A DNA stretch of 64,000 nucleotides from Mycoplasmopsis californica (GTDB taxonomy: Bacteria > Bacillota_I > Bacilli_A > Mycoplasmatales > Metamycoplasmataceae): the NCBI RefSeq assembly GCF_000695835.1, contig NZ_CP007521.1, positions 62,001 through 126,000 on the forward strand, read 5' to 3'. Position 1 is the first letter of the stretch. Each line of letters begins with the position of its first letter. The position numbers were made by a program, and so were the translations under genes. Of this stretch, positions 35,436 through 44,188 are shown piece after piece. The notes below the pieces were generated by a model that saw only the letters and a program-made list of their open reading frames with translations, searched no databases and was not told the DNA's origin.

Positions 35436-35855
35436 ATGCCAACAACTAATCAATTAGTTAATAGTGGTAGAGTGCAAAAAGTGCGTAAACAAAATGCTCC
35501 TGCATTGAATTTAAGTTTTAACACACTTACAAAAGCTTCTCGTAAAGAATCAGCACCATTTAAACGTGGTGTATGTACTCGTGTTGCTACTATGACTCCT
35601 AGGAAACCTAACTCAGCTATGCGTAAATATGCTCGCGTTAAATTATCAAACGGTATGGAAGTTACCGCTTACATCGGGGGAGAAGGACACAACCTTCAAG
35701 AACACTCAGTAGTTTTAATTAGAGGTGGTAGAGTTAAAGACCTTCCTGGTGTTAGATACCACATCGTTAGAGGGACACAAGATTTAGCGGGAGTAAATAA
35801 CCGTAAACAGGGTAGAAGTCTATATGGTACTAAGAAAGAAAAAGCATCTAATTAA
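35436..35855 (+). CDS. rpsL: 30S ribosomal protein S12 (Arg at the streptomycin position)
   Basis: A 139-residue S12, complete and highly conserved ([11 protein letters not shown], then [20 protein letters not shown], then [12 protein letters not shown]). S12 monitors codon-anticodon pairing in the decoding centre. At the position equal to E. coli Lys43 (the first Lys of TPKKPNS), this protein reads TPRKPNS: Arg56, codon AGG at 35601-35603. Lys-to-Arg here is the classical streptomycin-resistance change. The Lys88 equivalent (VKDLPG) is unchanged. The RBS is AAAGGA. It heads rpsL-rpsG-fusA, with a -10 TATAAT at 35373-35378. Confidence 0.97.
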   Translation: MPTTNQLVNSGRVQKVRKQNAPALNLSFNTLTKASRKESAPFKRGVCTRVATMTPRKPNSAMRKYARVKLSNGMEVTAYIGGEGHNLQEHSVVLIRGGRVKDLPGVRYHIVRGTQDLAGVNNRKQGRSLYGTKKEKASN

Positions 35856-35877
35856 TTAGAATAGGAAAGAGGAAATT

Positions 35878-36348
35878 ATGTCAAGAAAACACAAAGCTCC
35901 AGTTAGAGAAGTATTAGCTGACCCAATTTTTAACTCTGTTCTAGTTACAAAATTGATTAACTCAATTATGCTAGATGGTAAAAAATCTATCGCCCAAGAT
36001 ATCTTGTATTCAGCCTTCAATATTATTAAAGAAAAAACAAATAAAGACCCGATGGAAGTATTTCAATTAGCTATTGAAAATATTACTCCACAACTAGAAA
36101 TAAGAACAAGAAGAATTGGTGGTACAAACTACCAAGTTCCAACTGAAGTTTCAGCACGTAGAAAACAAACATTGTCACTAAGATGACTAGTTCAATACTC
36201 ACGTCTAAGAAATGAAAAAACAATGGATGTTCGTTTAGCAAACGAAATTATTGATGCATCAAATAAAACAGGTGGAGCAATCAAAAAACGTGAAGACACA
36301 CACAAAATGGCTGAAGCCAACCGTGCTTTTGCTCACTTTAGATGATAA
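35878..36348 (+). CDS. rpsG: 30S ribosomal protein S7
   Basis: A 156-residue S7, a primary 16S rRNA-binding protein that starts assembly of the 30S head. Family segments are present: a [20 protein letters not shown] start, [12 protein letters not shown] (beta hairpin), a Trp (TGA) in SLRWLVQYSR, and the RAFAHFRW end with the final Trp also TGA. It is 22 nt after rpsL, with RBS GGAAAGAGG, and 12 nt before fusA. The length is the normal one. Confidence 0.97.
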
Positions 36349-36360
36349 TAAGGTAATAAA

Positions 36361-38451
36361 ATGGCAAGAGAATATGAATTAAAAAATTACCGTAATATCG
36401 GTATTATGGCCCACATTGATGCAGGTAAAACTACCACAACAGAAAGAATTTTGCTACACACAGGTAAAATTCACAAACTAGGTGAAACACACGATGGTGC
36501 TTCACAAATGGACTGAATGGCCCAAGAACAAGAACGTGGTATCACTATTACCTCAGCTGCTACAACAGCTTTTTGAAAAGGTACAAGAATTAATATTATC
36601 GATACACCAGGACACGTTGACTTTACAGTTGAGGTTGAGCGTTCGCTTCGTGTATTAGATGGTGCAGTTACTGTACTTGATGCCCAAAGTGGTGTTGAAC
36701 CTCAAACCGAAACAGTTTGAAGACAAGCTACAAACTACAAGGTTCCTAGAATTGTTTACGTAAACAAAATGGATAAAATGGGTGCTGACTTCTTCATGTC
36801 AGTTGACTCAGTTAAATCAAGACTTAACGGAAATGCAGTTGCTATTCAAGTACCAATCGGTGCCGAATCTACATTTGAAGGTATCATCGATTTAGTAGAA
36901 ATGAAAGCTTACTACTATGATGGAAAACCGGAAGAAAACCCAACAATTGCTGAAATTCCAGCTGACTTATTGCCAATCGCTCAAGAAAAAAGAGCGCTAA
37001 TGATTGATGCAATTTCAACATACGATGATGAATTTATGATGAAGCTTCTTGAAGGTCATGAGCCAACAGAAGATGAAATTAAAGCAATGATTCGTAAAGC
37101 GACTTTAACATCTACTTTCTTCCCATGTATTTGTGGAACAAGTTTTAAAAACAAAGGTGTTAAGAAAATGATTCAAGCAGCTGTGGATTACCTACCTAGC
37201 CCACTAGACGTTCCAGCTATTAAAGGTTATTTAGGTGATAAAGAAGTTGCCGTTCCAGCGACAGATGACCACGATTTTGTGGCACTTGCTTTCAAAGTTA
37301 TGACTGACCCATTCGTTGGATCACTAACATTCTTCCGTACATATGCCGGTATTTTGAAAAAAGGAACATACGTTTATAACACAACAAAAGACGTTAAAGA
37401 ACGTATTGGCCGTATAATTAAAATGCACGCAAACTCACGTGAAGAAATCGATGAATGTTACGCTGGTGACATTGGTGCGTTAGTTGGTTTAAAAGCAACT
37501 ACAACAGGTGATACTCTAGTTGCTGAAAAAGCGGAAAAAATCGTGCTTGAAAAAATGGTTTTCCCAGAACCAGTTATTTCACAAGCCTTAGAACCAGAAT
37601 CAAAAGATGCTATGGAAAAATTAGCTCTAGGTCTACAAAAACTAGCTGCTGAAGACCCTACATTTAGAACATATACTGATGAAGAAACAGGGCAAACAAT
37701 TATTGCCGGTATGGGTGAGCTACACTTAGACATTATTGTTGACCGTTTAAAACGCGAACACGGTGTTAAAGCCAAAGTCGGTGCACCACAGGTTTCATAC
37801 CGTGAGACAATTACCAAAGAAGCTGAGGTTGAAGGTAAACACATTAAACAATCTGGTGGTAAAGGTCAATACGGTCACGTATGAATTAAATTTGAACCAA
37901 ACAAAGATAAAGGTTTTGAATTCGTTGATAAAATCGTTGGCGGAAAAATTCCAAAAGAATACATTAAATCAATTCAAAAAGGTCTTGAAGACAAAATGGC
38001 TAGTGGTATTTTAGCTGGCTATCCAATGATTGACATTAAAGCTACATTATTTGATGGATCATACCATGATGTCGACTCATCAGAAATGGCTTATAAAATT
38101 GCGGCTTCTAAAGCACTTACAAAAGCAAAAGACCAATTAGGAACAGTTCTTCTAGAACCAATCATGGACGTTGCTTGTGTTATTCCTGAAGACTACTTCG
38201 GTGATGTTATGGGTGATTTAACACGTCGTAGAGGACAAATTGTAAATAACGAAACACGTAATGATGGTGCTCACATTATTCGTGCTCATGTTCCGTTGAA
38301 AGAAATGTTTGGATACGCAACAGATCTACGTAGTATGACAGCAGGACGTGGAAACTACCAAATGCAATTTGATCACTACGAAAAAACTCCAAAAAATATT
38401 GCTGACCAAGTTATTAAAACAAGAAATATTCAAAACAACGACGAAGATTAA
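36361..38451 (+). CDS. fusA: Elongation factor G
   Basis: A 696-residue translational GTPase that drives translocation and, with RRF, ribosome recycling. G-domain motifs are all present: [13 protein letters not shown] (G1), RGITITSAA (switch region), DTPGHVDF (G3) and NKMDK (G4). Domain IV and V segments such as [10 protein letters not shown] and RRGQI follow, ending [17 protein letters not shown]. Several TGA Trp codons interrupt it under the standard code. It is the last gene of the str operon fragment; tuf does not follow. A strong terminator lies 6 nt downstream. Confidence 0.98.
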
Positions 38452-38456
38452 TAATC

Positions 38457-38482
38457 AAAAATCCGCTTTTTGGCGGATTTTT
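38457..38482 (+). terminator. Terminator of rpsL-rpsG-fusA
   Basis: A 10-bp stem (AAAAATCCGC/GCGGATTTTT) with a 6-nt loop and a T run. Confidence 0.88.
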
Positions 38483-38592
38483 TTATTCAATTCCCTTAAA
38501 TACGTTTGTTACTATTTTTGCATCGCGAAATTGATTTTTAGTATTTCTTTTAAGGATGAATAAAATTTTTAGGCTTATTTTGTACTAGATAT

Positions 38593-39639
38593 TTATGAAT
38601 AAATTAAATTAACTGGTTCTGAAACTTTAGATAAAAGGTTGTTTTTATCTGTATCTTTAAATTTTATAATAGTTACTCTATATTTACCCTCTGTATCGCC
38701 TAAGGATTTATTTAAATAAGGGAATAAAGAAATTTGAAACCATACATTTTCAGCATTTCTTTTTAACTCTACTGTTGTAGTAGTCATACCTTTTTGGTCA
38801 ACTAAATCATTAGCCTTAGCATCACTATAACCCTTAGAACCTTCTAATTCGATATAAAATTCTTTATTTTTTATAAATTGTTCAAAATACTTAATTGATG
38901 TTTTTAATTCAAGGTAGATATGGTATTGATCTTGATTACTTCCCTTTTTACTTATTTTGATATTAGTTGGAGTTAGAATTTTTTTTAGATCGTCATTTTC
39001 TTTTTGTGACTTAGAGCTATTAATGCCCTTTTGTTCAGTATTTCCTGCAGTGTCTTCAGAAGCAGAACTTGTTCCTGTTGAAGCTGATGATTGACCTTGT
39101 TGTGTTTGAGCACCTGATCCACTAGCGTTTTCTGCATCTGCTTTACTCGACTTATTTCCAGAAATAGAACTTGTTCCCGTTGAAGCTGATGATTGACCTT
39201 GTTGTGTTTGAGTGCCTGATCCACTAGCGTTTTCTGCATCTGCTTTACCCGACTTATTTCCAGAAATAGAACTTGTTCCCGTTGAAGCTGATGATTGACC
39301 TTGTTGTGTTTGAGTGCCTGATCCACTAGCGTTTTCTGCATCTGCTTTACCCGACTTATTTCCAGAAGCAGAGCTTGTTACTGTTGAAGCTGATGATTGA
39401 CCTTGTTGTGTTTGAGCACCTGATCCACTAGCGTTTTCTGCATCTGCTTTACCCGACTTATTTCCAGAAGCAGAGCCCTTTTGCATTTCTTGAGTTGTAT
39501 TTGATCCAGAATTATTTTTACCAGATTTATTTAGATCTTCAATTTGTTTAACTTTACTACACGATGCAGCAAGTAACGGCAATGTTGTTAATGATGCAAT
39601 CGGAGATAAAAATAGCGTCAATTTTAATGATTTTTTCAT
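38593..39639 (-). CDS. Repeat-rich variable surface lipoprotein 1
   Basis: A 348-residue lipoprotein. The signal peptide, ending LLAASC, is nearly identical in three genes of this window. After a short linker come four tandem 34-residue repeats (102 bp each; ASGNKSGKADAENASGSG then a QTQQGQSSAST-type half) that are low-complexity, hydrophilic and lack aromatic residues. The last ~120 residues are a folded-looking domain shared with the other two paralogues (LELKTSIKYFEQ, then ISLFPYLNK). Its promoter has an 18-A tract between the -35 and -10 boxes, predicting phase-variable transcription. RBS AAAGGA. Repeat number is likely to vary by slippage or recombination. Function is unknown; antigenic variation is inferred. 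Confidence 0.88.
   Translation of the reverse strand: MKKSLKLTLFLSPIASLTTLPLLAASCSKVKQIEDLNKSGKNNSGSNTTQEMQKGSASGNKSGKADAENASGSGAQTQQGQSSASTVTSSASGNKSGKADAENASGSGTQTQQGQSSASTGTSSISGNKSGKADAENASGSGTQTQQGQSSASTGTSSISGNKSSKADAENASGSGAQTQQGQSSASTGTSSASEDTAGNTEQKGINSSKSQKENDDLKKILTPTNIKISKKGSNQDQYHIYLELKTSIKYFEQFIKNKEFYIELEGSKGYSDAKANDLVDQKGMTTTTVELKRNAENVWFQISLFPYLNKSLGDTEGKYRVTIIKFKDTDKNNLLSKVSEPVNLIYS
39071..39474 (-). repeat. 102-bp tandem coding repeat, four units (lipoprotein 1)
   Basis: Four nearly identical 102-bp units encoding 34 residues each. The unit length is the same as in the other two lipoprotein genes although the peptide differs. Boundaries are approximate. Confidence 0.8.
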
Positions 39640-39704
39640 TTTTTCCTTTCATTTTATGACAAGCGGAGCTTATCATCTCTTTGTTTTTTAATAAATGTGC
39701 CACT

Positions 39705-39735
39705 ATCATAAAAAAAAAAAAAAAAAAGGAAGCAA
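39705..39735 (-). promoter_or_regulatory. Phase-variable promoter of lipoprotein 1 (A18 tract)
   Basis: On the minus strand: -35 TTGCTT (39730-39735), a spacer of CC plus T17, and -10 TATGAT (39705-39710). The full homopolymer is 18 bases (39710-39727). The spacer is 19 nt, two longer than ideal, predicting weak or no transcription. Confidence 0.75.
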
Positions 39736-39739
39736 ATAG

Positions 39740-40050
39740 CGCCCTTTTTCATATTTTTACATTATTTCAGGTAAAAATAAGTTAAATACTACCGAATTTT
39801 AAAGTACTAATTATCTTATTAAATACTTCATCGCATTAAAGTTTAGACATGTTATTTACAAATTTACTACTTATTAACAGCTACTTCTATAAGTTGTAAC
39901 TTATATACGTAAAATATAACCCATTAACTTTTTACTTAATTATTGCACAGAATTTATAAACATTGTTTAAAGAACAAAAAACCTGATTTTTGCATTTTAC
40001 TTTAATAATGATTATTAAAAATGCACTTTGTTTTAGTTAAATTACAAAAG
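39740..40050. other. Intergenic region before rnpB, no gene seen
   Basis: About 300 nt of AT-rich sequence between the lipoprotein 1 promoter and the rnpB promoter. I find no ORF with an RBS and no strong hairpin. Confidence 0.5.
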
Positions 40051-40064
40051 TAATATAATTCTTT

Positions 40065-40337
40065 ATGCATTGGCCGGTAGCTGCTTAACAAGTAGAGGAA
40101 AGTCCACGCTAGCACTTGCTGCGACGCAAGTAGTGTTCATGCTAAGCCCAATAAGCTTAGGCCTAGACGACTAGTGCCACAGAGACGAGAATTGTGAAAC
40201 GCGGTAAACTCCATGAGCTAGAAACCCAAATTTTGGTAGGGGAATTTCGTTTTTGAAACTGAACAAAAACGAAAAATCATTTGATTAGATAAATTACCGG
40301 CGCCTAAACAGGTACAGAACGTGGCTTATAGATGCAA
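40065..40337 (+). ncRNA. rnpB: RNase P RNA
   Basis: The conserved core blocks of bacterial RNase P RNA are present: GAGGAAAGTCC near the 5' end, AGAAACCCAAATTT in the middle, and ACAGAACGTGGCTTATAG near the 3' end. The 5' TGCAT can pair with the 3' ATGCA. It processes the 5' ends of tRNAs. A -10 TATAAT lies at 40054-40059, and the terminator follows immediately. Ends are approximate by a few bases. Confidence 0.95.
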
Positions 40338-40360
40338 TATGCGCTAAGCGCATATTTTTT
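40336..40360 (+). terminator. Terminator of rnpB
   Basis: A 9-bp perfect stem (AATATGCGC/GCGCATATT) with a TAA loop and a T run. Confidence 0.9.
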
Positions 40361-40452
40361 TCAATATTTATCAGTATAAAGAACTGATAATTGATTAATT
40401 TTATCGGGTGAAATTTTGTTTTTTGGTAAAATAACTATTATTTGGAGGTCAG

Positions 40453-41553
40453 ATGTCACTAAAAGCTGGAATTGTTGGATTACCTAACGTTGGTAAAAGC
40501 ACGCTGTTTAGCGCCTTAACAAAATATCAAGTTGAAGCAAGTAATTATGCATTTACGACAATTGAACCAAATATTAGCTCAGTACCGCTAAAAGATAAAA
40601 GATTATATGAGTTAGCTAAACTTGTTAACCCAAATAAAATTGTCCCTGCCACTTTTGACTTTGTCGATATAGCGGGATTAGTTCAAGGCGCATCAAGAGG
40701 TGAAGGGCTAGGAAATAAATTTTTAGGAAATATCCGTGAAGTAGATGCAATAATTCATGTTGTTCGTTGCTTTGAGAATAAGGATATTATGCACGTAGCC
40801 AATGAAGTTAATCCGGTAAATGATAAAGATGTAATCAATATGGAACTAACATTAGCTGACCTTGACACTGTCAAGAATGTTCTAAATAGAATTGCTAAAA
40901 AAGCTAAATCGGGCGATAAAATGGCAATTATAGAGCAAAATTTATGTTTAAAATTGCAATCATTACTTGAACAAGGTCAAGCCGCAAGAGTTTTAAGCAA
41001 TTTAACTGATGATGAAATCAAAATTATCAAGGGTTATCATCTTTTGACTTTTAAACCTATGATTTATGTGGCTAATCTTTCAGCTGAACAAATAGCAAAC
41101 TATGAAGAAGATCCTCTTTTTCAAAGTTTTAAAAAATCATGCGTCAATGGTGAAAAAATATTGCCAATCTGCGTGCAACTGGAAAGTGAAATATCGCAAA
41201 TGGCCGATGAAGAAGCGCAAGAATGGCTAAGTTCATACGAAATTAAATATAGCGGACTTGATTTGTTAACACGAGAAGCTTTTGATCTATTAAAGCTAAA
41301 AACTTATTTTACAGTTGGTCAGGTTGAAGTTAGAGCTTGGGTATTTAACGACGGAATGCTAGCTCCGCAGTGCGCAGGAATAATTCATAGTGATTTCGAA
41401 AATAAATTCATTAAAGCTGATATCATTTCATACGATGACTTTATAAGTTATGGTTCAGAAGCTAATGTAAAAGCGGCTGGCAAAATTCGCTCAGAAGGAA
41501 AAAATTACATTATGAAAGATGGTGATATTTGCCACTTTAAATTTGGCAAATAG
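40453..41553 (+). CDS. ychF: Ribosome-binding ATPase YchF
   Basis: A 366-residue Obg-related P-loop protein. G1 is GLPNVGKSTLFSALT at residues 8-22, DIAGLVQGASRGEGLGN is the switch II region, and a coiled-coil insert and the C-terminal TGS-like domain (KTYFTVGQVEVRAWVF) follow. YchF prefers ATP over GTP and binds ribosomes, linking translation to stress responses. RBS GGAGG. All Trp codons here are TGG, unlike most genes nearby. It lies between rnpB and tRNA-Trp and splits the lipoprotein family cluster. Confidence 0.96.
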   Translation: MSLKAGIVGLPNVGKSTLFSALTKYQVEASNYAFTTIEPNISSVPLKDKRLYELAKLVNPNKIVPATFDFVDIAGLVQGASRGEGLGNKFLGNIREVDAIIHVVRCFENKDIMHVANEVNPVNDKDVINMELTLADLDTVKNVLNRIAKKAKSGDKMAIIEQNLCLKLQSLLEQGQAARVLSNLTDDEIKIIKGYHLLTFKPMIYVANLSAEQIANYEEDPLFQSFKKSCVNGEKILPICVQLESEISQMADEEAQEWLSSYEIKYSGLDLLTREAFDLLKLKTYFTVGQVEVRAWVFNDGMLAPQCAGIIHSDFENKFIKADIISYDDFISYGSEANVKAAGKIRSEGKNYIMKDGDICHFKFGK

Positions 41554-41600
41554 TAAAAAACACTATAAAATCAATGTATTGGTTAAATAACCATTACTTT

Positions 41601-41674
41601 GGGGGTTTAGTATAATGGTAGTACTGCAGTCTCCAAAACTGTTTGCAAGGGTTCGATTCCTTTAACCCCCGCCA
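41601..41674 (+). tRNA. tRNA-Trp (anticodon CCA)
   Basis: A 74-nt cloverleaf. Acceptor GGGGGTT pairs with AACCCCC, anticodon loop CTCCAAA gives CCA, T-loop TTCGATT, CCA encoded. It reads UGG; the TGA-reading tRNA-Trp(TCA) needed by this genome must be outside the window. Confidence 0.95.
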
Positions 41675-41696
41675 TATGGTATATCCACTAAAATTA

Positions 41697-41728
41697 AAAA
41701 TATAACCTTTGGGAATAAAGGTTATATT
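41697..41728 (+). terminator. Terminator after tRNA-Trp
   Basis: A stem of about 13 bp (AAATATAACCTTT/AAAGGTTATATTT) with a short loop and T-rich tail. Confidence 0.8.
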
Positions 41729-42045
41729 TTATTTAAATTATTGGGTCTATTGATAGTGTCTTTTAATGGAATGAATGATAATAAGTTGCTAGCATAATAC
41801 AGATTTTTAAAAAATTAAAAATAGCAATTAAAAATTCAAGGCACACAATAATATTTATTTGCGTGGCTTCAACATACAATGAGTTTTATTTAGTTTTAAT
41901 TTATACTTAATTTAAACGGGTATACACTAAGCTATAAATCAACATGAGAATAAGGGATAAGTTATGTATTTAAATTTGGTTTATAATTTTCTTAGCTTTA
42001 AGATAGAAAAAGTGATAATTTTGTGTAAAAATAAAATTAAATTAA
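41729..42045. other. Intergenic region, no gene seen
   Basis: About 315 nt of AT-rich sequence between the tRNA-Trp terminator and the end of lipoprotein 2. No ORF with an RBS and no clear terminator for the lipoprotein gene was found. Confidence 0.5.
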
Positions 42046-43371
42046 TTATTCTGGATTAAATTCTGCTGTTGGACTCTCTTGCGTTAGCAAATTGTTTTTA
42101 TAATCCTTGTTTAATGATAAAGATTTGACTTTATATAGACCTTTTGGGTATCCATCTTTGGTTATGTAAGGGAATAAAGGAATAGATAATCGCACATTTT
42201 CGCCATCTTTTATTACATTAATATCGGCATAAGGACTTTTATAAACATCTAAGTATCCATTAGTTGTTTCTATTTCGGCATAAAGGTTTTTATCTTTTAT
42301 TAGCTCCTCATAATTTTTAACTGATGTTTTTAAATTTAAATAAAAATGATATTGACTACCTATCTTGGTAATTCCGAATTGAGTAGGTATCATAGTTTTT
42401 TGACCGTTTTGTTGTCCCTGCCCTTGTGTTTTAGCTGAGTCTGCTTGCTTAGTTGCGCCTGGTTTTTGAGCTGATGAAGCACTTTGTTGTCCTTGCGCTT
42501 GTGTTTTGGTTGAGTCTGCTTGCTCAGTTGTACCTGATTTTTGAGCTTGATCACCGCTTTTTCCAGCATTATTTACTGTATTTCCAGTAGTTGAACCTGC
42601 TCCTGCTTGAGGCGCTGAATTTGATGTATCAGCGTTTTGTTTTTTAGTTTCACCACCACTTTGTCCAGCATTATCTGCTGTATTAGCGGTAGTTGAACCT
42701 GCTCCAGGTTGAGAAGTTGAGCTTGATGTATCAGCGTTTTGTTTTTGATCTTGATCACCGCTTTTTCCAGCATTATTTACTGTATTTCCAGTAGTTGAAC
42801 CCGCTCCTGCTTGAGGCGCTGAATTTGATGTATCAGCGTTTTGTTTTTTAGTTTCACCACCACTTTGTCCAGCATTATCTGCTGTATTAGCGGTAGTTGA
42901 ACCTGCTCCAGGTTGAGAAGTTGAGCTTGATGTATCAGCGTTTTGTTTTTGATCTTGATCACCGCTTTTTCCAGCATTATTTACTGTATTTCCAGTAGTT
43001 GAACCCGCTCCTGCTTGAGGCACTGAATTTGATGTATCAGCGTTTTGTTTTTTAGTTTCACCACCATTTTGTCCAGCATTATTTACTGTATTTCCAGTAG
43101 TTGAACCTGCTCCAGGTTGAGAAGTTGAGCTTGATGTATCAGCGTTTTGTTTTTGAGCTTGATCACCGCTTTTTCCAGCATTATTTACTGTATTTCCGGT
43201 AGTTGAGTCCTTTTGCATTTCTTGATCTGTATTTGATCTCGAATCATTTTGACCAGATTTATTTAGATCTTCAATTTGTTTAACTTTACTACACGATGCA
43301 GCAAGTAACGGTAATGCTGTTAATGACGCAATCGGAGATAAAAATAGCGTCAATTTTAATGATTTTTTCAT
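42046..43371 (-). CDS. Repeat-rich variable surface lipoprotein 2
   Basis: A 441-residue paralogue of lipoproteins 1 and 3 with the same signal peptide and lipobox (LLAASC). The repeat region has six full and one partial 34-residue units, alternating between a KSGDQ(A/D)QKQ type and a Q(N/S)GGETKKQ type. Units 3-4 and 5-6 are identical pairs, so the working period is 204 bp. A short Gln/Ser/Lys-rich segment leads to the shared C-terminal domain (LNLKTSVKNYEEL, then IPLFPYITKDG). Its promoter has a perfect TATAAT and the shortest homopolymer of the family (A17), so it is the copy most likely to be ON. RBS AAAGGA. Confidence 0.88.
   Translation of the reverse strand: MKKSLKLTLFLSPIASLTALPLLAASCSKVKQIEDLNKSGQNDSRSNTDQEMQKDSTTGNTVNNAGKSGDQAQKQNADTSSSTSQPGAGSTTGNTVNNAGQNGGETKKQNADTSNSVPQAGAGSTTGNTVNNAGKSGDQDQKQNADTSSSTSQPGAGSTTANTADNAGQSGGETKKQNADTSNSAPQAGAGSTTGNTVNNAGKSGDQDQKQNADTSSSTSQPGAGSTTANTADNAGQSGGETKKQNADTSNSAPQAGAGSTTGNTVNNAGKSGDQAQKSGTTEQADSTKTQAQGQQSASSAQKPGATKQADSAKTQGQGQQNGQKTMIPTQFGITKIGSQYHFYLNLKTSVKNYEELIKDKNLYAEIETTNGYLDVYKSPYADINVIKDGENVRLSIPLFPYITKDGYPKGLYKVKSLSLNKDYKNNLLTQESPTAEFNPE
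42540..43205 (-). repeat. 102/204-bp tandem coding repeats (lipoprotein 2)
   Basis: Six full plus one partial 102-bp units in alternating types; two adjacent 204-bp blocks are essentially identical, a sign of recent duplication or gene conversion. Confidence 0.8.
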
Positions 43372-43435
43372 TTTTTCCTTTCATTTTATGACAAGCGAAG
43401 CTTATCATCTCTTTGTTTTTAATAAATGCGCCACT

Positions 43436-43465
43436 ATTATAAAAAAAAAAAAAAAAAGGAAGCAA
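43436..43465 (-). promoter_or_regulatory. Phase-variable promoter of lipoprotein 2 (A17 tract)
   Basis: -35 TTGCTT (43460-43465), a spacer of 18 nt made of CC and T16, and a perfect -10 TATAAT (43436-43441). The homopolymer is 17 bases (43441-43457). It has the best geometry of the three promoters. Confidence 0.78.
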
Positions 43466-43550
43466 ATAGCGCCCTTTTCCATATTTTTGCATTATTTAAG
43501 GTAAAAAAGTTAAAGATAGAACAAATTAATCACTTTCTATAGTGCTAAAT

Positions 43551-43943
43551 TTATTCTTTACTAACTAAATAAATATCATAGGAAATATGTTTATTAAGTG
43601 AGATAATGTCCAGTATTTTGCTTTGTTTTTCAATATTTTTTTGAATTTTTTCGTACTCAGCTTCACTTCGTGGATCGTACATTTTTTCAATCTTAACAAC
43701 AAATGAATTAATCAAAATTAAAACAACAAAAGCATAAAAAGCGACAAATGCACTTAGAGCTATAATTACAGAATAAATAATTATTCAAGTTTTTTTAGAT
43801 TCTGAATTTGAGGCAATTGAAAAGGGATAATAATTTAAGGTTCAAATAAAAGAAATAAAAACCGCAAGAATAGAAGCAATAGTTGATGTTCAAAAATAAG
43901 GCTTACCAAACACTTTATATTTAACAAATTTATTTTTATTCAT
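43551..43943 (-). CDS. Hypothetical membrane protein between lipoprotein genes
   Basis: A 130-residue protein that needs TGA as Trp in three places. Two hydrophobic segments (about 17-38 and 55-83) form a likely hairpin, followed by a charged helical cytosolic tail of about 45 residues (KIEKMYDPRSEAEYEKIQ). The RBS TGGAG lies 6 nt from the ATG. It stands between two variable lipoprotein genes on the same strand but has no homopolymer promoter and no lipobox. I recognise no family. Confidence 0.7.
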
Positions 43944-44188
43944 GTTTTCTCCAGAATATAAATATTTTACATTTTTAGTTCTAAGTAATTTAATTGAATT
44001 GAGACTTTTTATTTATGTTTGTGATTTTCTTTCATTTTACAACTAATTATAAAAATTTTAGAATTTATTATTTTTTTAAATCAAACTAAAACACAATCAT
44101 GAATTTTCATAACTGTGTTTTAGTTTGATTTAATATAATTTTTAACAGTAAAAATTTGCGAAAGTTAATTAAGAATACATGAAATTGA

